The notes below the pieces were generated by a model that was given only the letters and a program-made list of their open reading frames with translations, was not told where the DNA came from and ran no database searches. From Kalmanozyma brasiliensis GHG001 (Eukaryota; Basidiomycota; Ustilaginomycetes; Ustilaginales), in contig NW_015961955.1 in NCBI RefSeq assembly GCF_000497045.1, forward strand, positions 1-64,000: DNA of 64,000 bases, read 5' to 3'. Shown one piece after another: positions 58,905 through 64,000 of this stretch; the stretch's first letter is position 1; every line of letters begins with the position of its first letter. The translations under genes and the position numbers were made by a program.

Positions 58905-59185
58905 GCGCTCCCGGTAGCAACGCAGTCCATCCTGGCTTTGTGCATTCTCAAGGATGCCACGGAAACAGGGGTGTGTAGCCACAACCTCGTTCAGTGCAAT
59001 CGCATCTCTCTGTGTGGCTTGAGCCTGCTTTCCGTGCCAACGCATGTCCTGCAGCAAAGTGCCAAGTTTTCGGTGTGATATTACATTGAGCAGATCGTAG
59101 TGTGTGCGCAGTTGTGCCGCCTCCCCTTTTGGTAATCGTATCGCGGAACACGCCCCTCTAGCCTACGAAGGTCGTGATTGAGCAT

Positions 59186-59884
59186 CTACGTCCTGACCTT
59201 CTTCTCCGCACCATTGACCCCCTCGTCCCTCTTCCTCTTGCCCTCGTCATCCACTTTGATCCCAAATCGCTCGGCACGCTTCCTCGCCTTCTCCTTCTCC
59301 TCTTCTTCCCGCTTCAGCCTCGCCGCCTTCTCCTCCTCGCTCTCCTTTGGCTGGCTCGTCTTCGCCTCCTTTGCCTCGGTCTTGGCCTCCTTGGATTTGC
59401 GCTCGCCCTTGCTGGCGGGACGCGCGCCGAGCGCCTGGCCCAGCTTTGCTACGTTCGCCTCGTCGTTGGGGTCGAGACCGAACTTGATCGCTCGTTCGAG
59501 TTTGCGTTCCGCCTCGCCGAGGGGCGTGCCGAACTTGGCTGCTCGCGCCTTGCGTTTTTCGAGTTCGAGAATGAGTGCTTGACGACGCTGCTCTTCCGAT
59601 GGACCTGTCTCGTCTGCTGCAGGCGCGGGTGCAGGGGCGGCTGGTGCGGCTGCTGGCGTGGCTGTCGACGCCGCAGGTGCCACTGGCGCAGGTGCAGGGG
59701 CAGAAGGCGCTGCGGTGGATGCAGGTGCAGGTGCTGCCTCGCCACCGCCGAGAGAGGCAGTTGCAGATGGGTTTTCGAGCAATCGCGCAATGAGGTCCGG
59801 CTTGTTTCCTGATACTCCCAACCCCGCCGTCGTCAGCAGCGCCTTGAGCTCGGCCACTTTGAGCGACTGGAGCTTGGATTCCAT
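59186..59884 (-). CDS. THO1: SAP-domain mRNP factor THO1 / SARNP (CIP29)
   Basis: 232 aa. An N-terminal SAP domain at about residues 4-38 (Leu-Lys-Val-Ala-Glu-Leu-Lys-x-Leu-Leu, Gly-x-Lys-Pro-Asp-Leu-Ile-Ala-Arg-Leu) is followed by a long Ala/Pro linker. The basic C-terminal half has Arg-Lys-Ala-Arg-Ala-Ala-Lys-Phe-Gly and, near the end, Lys-Arg-Ala-Glu-Arg-Phe-Gly, the two repeats by which Tho1/SARNP contacts the DEAD-box ATPase Sub2/UAP56. The protein binds nascent RNA and links transcription to mRNA export. Length is like human SARNP (210 aa). The Lys/Arg-rich end could hold the nuclear signal. Confidence 0.9.
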   Translation of the reverse strand: MESKLQSLKVAELKALLTTAGLGVSGNKPDLIARLLENPSATASLGGGEAAPAPASTAAPSAPAPAPVAPAASTATPAAAPAAPAPAPAADETGPSEEQRRQALILELEKRKARAAKFGTPLGEAERKLERAIKFGLDPNDEANVAKLGQALGARPASKGERKSKEAKTEAKEAKTSQPKESEEEKAARLKREEEEKEKARKRAERFGIKVDDEGKRKRDEGVNGAEKKVRT

Positions 59885-60265
59885 CTTTGGATCGACGCTG
59901 TTCGGTTTGGTGAGAGGGATTCAGGAGGTGTTCGACGAAGCAAGCAGGCTCAGTCGGATGGATATGCTCGATATCGAGATGAGGTGTGAAGATGGGAAGA
60001 CGAAGCGTTGGTTGGAGGTTAGGAAGAAAGAAGAAAGCGGCGACACGACACCAGTTTCCGCGTCGAGAGCAGCTCGTCCGTGCGCTTCCTGGAGCGCGTC
60101 CGATCGGTCGATCTGGCACGGACCTCGGATCGGGCGATCTAGCATCACACCTGATCCTAGCCCAACACTTCACTTGCTGACGATGGTGTCTTCTTTCACT
60201 CGCTCGGTTTCGTTGCTGCAATGCTTTTCCATTCCGTAGTGTTCTGCTACTAGGGTATCTGCTTC
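59885..60265. promoter_or_regulatory. Promoter of THO1 and 3' end of the muskelin gene
   Basis: 381 bp between the THO1 ATG and the muskelin stop, both genes running leftward. Nothing distinctive was noted. Confidence 0.4.
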
Positions 60266-63200
60266 TCACCCACCCAACGCAACCTCGATACATCCGCCCA
60301 GTTCGGCCCTTGGCTCCACCAGCTCGGGATTAAAATACTCGATCAGCTCCCGAAACAGCTTGGTCCTTTCCACGTACAATGCCCCTGGCCGTCCCTCGTC
60401 GTCCCTCACGTGCACTGTCGGCAGTCTTGGCACCGCCTTTTTCAGCCGATGCTGCAGTACCTGCGATGCCGAGAGCATCATCTCCGAACCCGCATCGTCG
60501 CCGCTCATGAGCGAGGAGACCGAGCTGGCCATCTCGGCTTCGTCCGTTTCCGCTTCTTCGCGCGTGCGTTTCGAGCCTGCGGCACCCGTCCAGTCGGAAG
60601 AGGCGGCGAGATGGGCGTGCGGGTTGAGTGGAGAGGAGCCGATGCCTTGGAGAGGATAGGTGCGGTCGGTGGGGACGAGCGTCTCGTCGGCAGTGTCCCC
60701 GTTGGACAGGGGCATGCGTCCACCGCCCGTCTCGGCGCTCAGCAGGTGCGACATGAGTCGACGGAACAGGCGCGACTCGGACTCGTCCGAGTGATCCACC
60801 ACCGCACCCACCTCGGTCTGCAAGTACATCAGCGCCTCCAAGCCAAAACGAGGTCCGCCGTCCAGTGCGAATCCACCCGAGTTGGCAGCAGGTGCGACCG
60901 ACGCAGCCGTTGCGATTTCCTCTTCGGAGTCGTTCATCGCCGGTGCGAGGTTGCGCGTCATCTCCAAGAAGCGCTGCCTTCGGACGCGGAACTTGGCCCT
61001 GCGCAGAATCTCGCCCGGAGTGGGTCGCAGCAAGGTCAATCGCCAAAAGTCGTCCAGACGGTACGATCGATCCGAGGCGTCTTCCGGGTTGCCGCCATGC
61101 AGGTAGTAGACCTTTTTGCGGTCGTCAAAGACCAGCTGAGCTGCGTATCTCGGCTGAGGTTCTGTCGGTTGGGCTGCTGTGCCCGTTCCGGATCCGCTGC
61201 CAGGCCGAGCTCGGCTCGCTGGAGAGGACGGGGCAAGATGGGAGGTAGCGGCAGTCGCTGTCGCCCCAACGCTACCGGGTCCGACCGCATCCAAGGCATT
61301 CTGCCCAGCATACGCCGTCCAGCTGCTGGTCGGCGGCTCGATGGGCATCTCCTCGTCGTCCGAGCCAGCCTCGTCCGAGTAGGTCGGCAACGCTTGAAGC
61401 GGTCCTGACTCGGGCACGTCGTCGCCTTCCATCTCGCCATCCGCGTCGATGCCGTCGGCCGTTCCCAGCAGCCCGTCCTCGCTGCTCCCAAGCAGTCCCA
61501 AACCAGACACCGCCACACCGTTGCTCGCCTCGGAGGCAAATTCGGACTGCTTGCCACCTTCGTACTGGTACACCTTGCGCCACGACGATCTCGGGATGCT
61601 GTAGATCCAAAATGCGCTCCTCTTGCGTTCATTGCGGCCGCCGATGAGTCCGATGAAGACGCTGATCTCGCGTGCCGCTACGTCGATGGTAGCGCGTTGC
61701 GTGAAGGCAGCTTCGGGCCCGTTGTGCGCCGTGTTGCGGGACACCTCGCGGACAGCACCCGTGGCCAAGTTGTACGTGTACATGTCCGCCAGGAAGGTCG
61801 CCGATGCACCGCGTTGGCCACCTAAGATCCAGATTTGACGCGTGTGCGAAGGCGACATGCCAGAAGCACCCGGTCGGCCGCTGTCAAGCAGCATGCTGTG
61901 TCCCGATCGACTGAGGATCTTGGCACCGTTGGAAGTGCGGTCGTCAAACAGGAACGTCCAGCTGCGTTGGATGATGTCGTAGCGCCACATGCCGCTGAAC
62001 TCGAACTTGGCCGGATCCGGATCGGTGACACGACCGCCAAAGACATACATCATCTGGTTCTGCGCATCGATCACCAGCCCGTGATCAAAGATGAGCTTGG
62101 GTCCTCCGTCAGCATACGTATCAGCGCTGAGCCTTTCCCATCTTTCAGAGCGAGTCGAAAAACGGAAGAGATCGGCCTCGCGGCCTGGAGGCGACGACAT
62201 GGACGGTGGACGCTGCTGCTGCGAATCGGTGCGGACACTGCTTTGAAGGCGTGAGGCAGCCCGTGGTGAGCGTCCGATGGATTCCGGAAAGTCACTGCTG
62301 TTGCTGCTACCGCCGCCGCCAAACAAGAGCGGCGACGATTCCGAGTTAGATGCGGGCGCCGATGTCGATCCAGCTGAGCCTGTACCGCCTGACACAGCAC
62401 TCCCTCGCACAGAGGTGCTCTGACCGCCCGCACCGGCTCCCTCCATGCCGACGTCGTCGATCTGAGGCGAGCTGTCGCCTAGGATCATGTGAATGTCGCG
62501 AGCGATCGACTCGGGATAGCGTGCGAGGAAGTTGGCGCGCGTGGTGCGTGCTGTCGACGAGGAGGGGGTCACTGGCATGGCGGCGGCGGCGGCCGACGAC
62601 AAAGCCGTGGCGGTGCTGCGAGTGACGTGAGCCATCGAGTCGGCGGGCACTGCTTCGGATTGATTGGCGCTCTCGTAGTCGATGTAGCGCCCCAACAGGT
62701 AGATGCAGCCGCTCTTTTCGTCGAGAGCCATCTTGTGGCAGCTCCTTGGGCTGGGACCGCCTTGCAGTTGAGTGTCGGGCGAAATCAGACGCCACCGATT
62801 CTCGTTGACGTGGTACGCCCATAAGTCGGAAAGATCCCGGTGGCCGTCCCATCCGCCGAACAGATAGGCGATGCCCTTTTCGGGGTCAAAGACCATGGCA
62901 TGGCCGCCTCTGCCTGACGGTGCGGTCGGCGCCTTGCTTGCCGATTCGGGGAGAGACGGCATCATGGGATGGATCTGCGACCAGCTCGCTTTGGGAATCT
63001 GACGCGAAATGTAGGAAGAGAACATCGACTTTTGCCAGGGTTGCGTCCATACGCCGCTGCGAGAGAGGCTGGCGATCGTAGGCGACGCGACACCACCGCC
63101 GGGCGACATGGGCGTGGAGGAGCCGCTGTTGGCAGGATCGACCAGGTCGCCGTACGCGGCTCGGTTGAGACACAGTTCAACCTCGTCCCAGCTAGCGCGT

Positions 63201-64000
63201 CGGACTAGCGCATCAAAGAGTGTGGTGAGAAGAGGGTGTTCGAAGGGGCGATGTGGACTGTAAGGGAGCATCTTGGTCGGTTGCGGAGCCGCCTCCGTCT
63301 GACTGGGAGGCGCGAGGCGAGAAGATTGCAGCAATGCTTGAAAGGCGGTGAGATGACCGTGCTCGCGGAGATGTTTGAGGATGAGTCGAGTGGCTGTAGA
63401 CTGGCGGTGTTGTTCGTAGCTGCGCGCCACACGGGCTACCAGAGCCGGTTCGCTGACGCCGGCTAGCGCTACGTGCCAGATGGAAAAGTTGTAGTTGGGT
63501 GTGTGTGCAGCGAGAGGGACGATCTTGACGTATCGAATGGCGAAGGGAACGGCATTGCCCGTGATGACAAGCGCGTTGGAGGCAGAACGGCGATCTGGCT
63601 CGCCGTCGGCAGGCAGGAAGCTCGAGGCCTCGATGGAGGAGCCAGAGCCGGAGCCGGTGGCAGCATCTTCGAGCCAGCGCAGCTCGAAGGTTTCAGGAAT
63701 GGCATCGTTCTTGAGGCCGCCACGAAGCAGACGCTTACTAGCAGGGGGCCGGCCGTTGACGGACGAAGAAGGCAAGAGGCTGTCGATGCTAGCGGATCCA
63801 TAGACTTTGAAGTCGCGAAGATTGCAAGGATGCGGCTTGTGGTATTTGCCGAACGTGATGGACCGCGCGACGCTAGGTTTGTCGAGCTTCAAGATGATAT
63901 ACTGCTTTTGCGACTGGCCTGGAGCTGCACCGCTCGCTACCGGCACCGTAGCTGTGCGGCGTGTCGAGGAGGACTGTGCGCCGCCGCTCAAGGTTGCAGA
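60266..64000 (-). CDS. Muskelin homologue, kelch-repeat protein (5' end beyond the window)
   Basis: At least 1,241 codons; the frame is open to the window edge without an ATG, so the N-terminus is missing. The visible start is the muskelin discoidin-like domain: Leu-Lys-Leu-Asp-Lys-Pro-x-Val-Ala-x-x-Ile-Thr-Phe-Gly-Lys-Tyr and Cys-Asn-Leu-Arg-Asp-Phe-Lys-Val-Tyr-Gly, then Leu-Lys-Asn-Asp. A LisH-like helix (Leu-Arg-Glu-His-Gly-His-Leu-Thr-Ala-Phe) precedes the kelch repeats, the first with Phe-Gly-Gly-Trp-Asp-Gly. Long Ser/Ala/Gly-rich inserts split the kelch propeller. Animal muskelin (735 aa) is a substrate-side subunit of the CTLH/GID ubiquitin ligase. The extra 500 residues are low-complexity loops typical of this genome. 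Confidence 0.9.
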   Translation of the reverse strand, partial: SATLSGGAQSSSTRRTATVPVASGAAPGQSQKQYIILKLDKPSVARSITFGKYHKPHPCNLRDFKVYGSASIDSLLPSSSVNGRPPASKRLLRGGLKNDAIPETFELRWLEDAATGSGSGSSIEASSFLPADGEPDRRSASNALVITGNAVPFAIRYVKIVPLAAHTPNYNFSIWHVALAGVSEPALVARVARSYEQHRQSTATRLILKHLREHGHLTAFQALLQSSRLAPPSQTEAAPQPTKMLPYSPHRPFEHPLLTTLFDALVRRASWDEVELCLNRAAYGDLVDPANSGSSTPMSPGGGVASPTIASLSRSGVWTQPWQKSMFSSYISRQIPKASWSQIHPMMPSLPESASKAPTAPSGRGGHAMVFDPEKGIAYLFGGWDGHRDLSDLWAYHVNENRWRLISPDTQLQGGPSPRSCHKMALDEKSGCIYLLGRYIDYESANQSEAVPADSMAHVTRSTATALSSAAAAAMPVTPSSSTARTTRANFLARYPESIARDIHMILGDSSPQIDDVGMEGAGAGGQSTSVRGSAVSGGTGSAGSTSAPASNSESSPLLFGGGGSSNSSDFPESIGRSPRAASRLQSSVRTDSQQQRPPSMSSPPGREADLFRFSTRSERWERLSADTYADGGPKLIFDHGLVIDAQNQMMYVFGGRVTDPDPAKFEFSGMWRYDIIQRSWTFLFDDRTSNGAKILSRSGHSMLLDSGRPGASGMSPSHTRQIWILGGQRGASATFLADMYTYNLATGAVREVSRNTAHNGPEAAFTQRATIDVAAREISVFIGLIGGRNERKRSAFWIYSIPRSSWRKVYQYEGGKQSEFASEASNGVAVSGLGLLGSSEDGLLGTADGIDADGEMEGDDVPESGPLQALPTYSDEAGSDDEEMPIEPPTSSWTAYAGQNALDAVGPGSVGATATAATSHLAPSSPASRARPGSGSGTGTAAQPTEPQPRYAAQLVFDDRKKVYYLHGGNPEDASDRSYRLDDFWRLTLLRPTPGEILRRAKFRVRRQRFLEMTRNLAPAMNDSEEEIATAASVAPAANSGGFALDGGPRFGLEALMYLQTEVGAVVDHSDESESRLFRRLMSHLLSAETGGGRMPLSNGDTADETLVPTDRTYPLQGIGSSPLNPHAHLAASSDWTGAAGSKRTREEAETDEAEMASSVSSLMSGDDAGSEMMLSASQVLQHRLKKAVPRLPTVHVRDDEGRPGALYVERTKLFRELIEYFNPELVEPRAELGGCIEVALGG

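Overview
The window is a gene-dense, GC-rich piece of a fungal nuclear chromosome. The adenylate cyclase layout (RA, leucine-rich repeats, PP2C, cyclase), the sparse short introns (72-152 nt, often right after the start codon) and the mix of housekeeping genes point to a basidiomycete. A smut fungus (Ustilaginomycotina, Ustilago/Sporisorium/Pseudozyma type) is most likely. That assignment is inference; no rRNA or other formal marker is present. I see no tRNA or rRNA gene, no CRISPR array and no intact transposon. All splice sites were read by eye from GT/AG, frame and conserved protein continuity.

Left part (1-16 kb): a small Copia-Gag-like ORF (-), a four-helix tetraspan membrane protein (+), SF3B1/Prp10 (-) divergent from the MYST acetyltransferase Esa1 (+), a SIRT4-type sirtuin (-), a tiny TUDOR/DUF2945 gene (+), a broken DNAJC9-like gene full of short tandem duplications (+), and PIG-A/GPI3 (-).

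Middle (16-37 kb): a 1,759-codon THADA/Trm732 ORF (-) sits directly upstream of PIG-A. Its stop codon lies inside a good 5' splice site that joins it in frame to PIG-A, which is the most unusual feature here. Then come YIP1 (-), NSA2 (+), an unknown Ser/Pro-rich protein (-), a CaCA cation exchanger (+), RMI1 (+), an ankyrin protein (-), a dual-start alanyl-tRNA synthetase (+) and a tandem CxxC (Stc1-like) protein (-).

Right part (37-64 kb): adenylate cyclase (+, 2,516 aa), a PRA1/Yip3 protein (+), a salicylate-hydroxylase-like FAD monooxygenase (-) divergent from a secreted GH2 beta-mannosidase (+), a CT-rich minisatellite tract, RAD23 (-), a secreted protein of unknown function (-), a 2.6-kb gene-poor stretch, a small four-helix membrane protein (+), a THO1/SARNP SAP protein (-) and a large muskelin homologue (-) running off the right edge.

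Functional links are those expected of housekeeping genes: splicing and mRNP export (SF3B1, THO1), chromatin (Esa1, possibly the Stc1-like protein), genome stability (RMI1, RAD23), translation and tRNA (AlaRS, THADA, NSA2), and ER-Golgi traffic and GPI anchors (YIP1, PRA1, PIG-A). The cyclase, the salicylate-hydroxylase-like enzyme and the two secreted proteins are the ones plausibly tied to life on a plant host.
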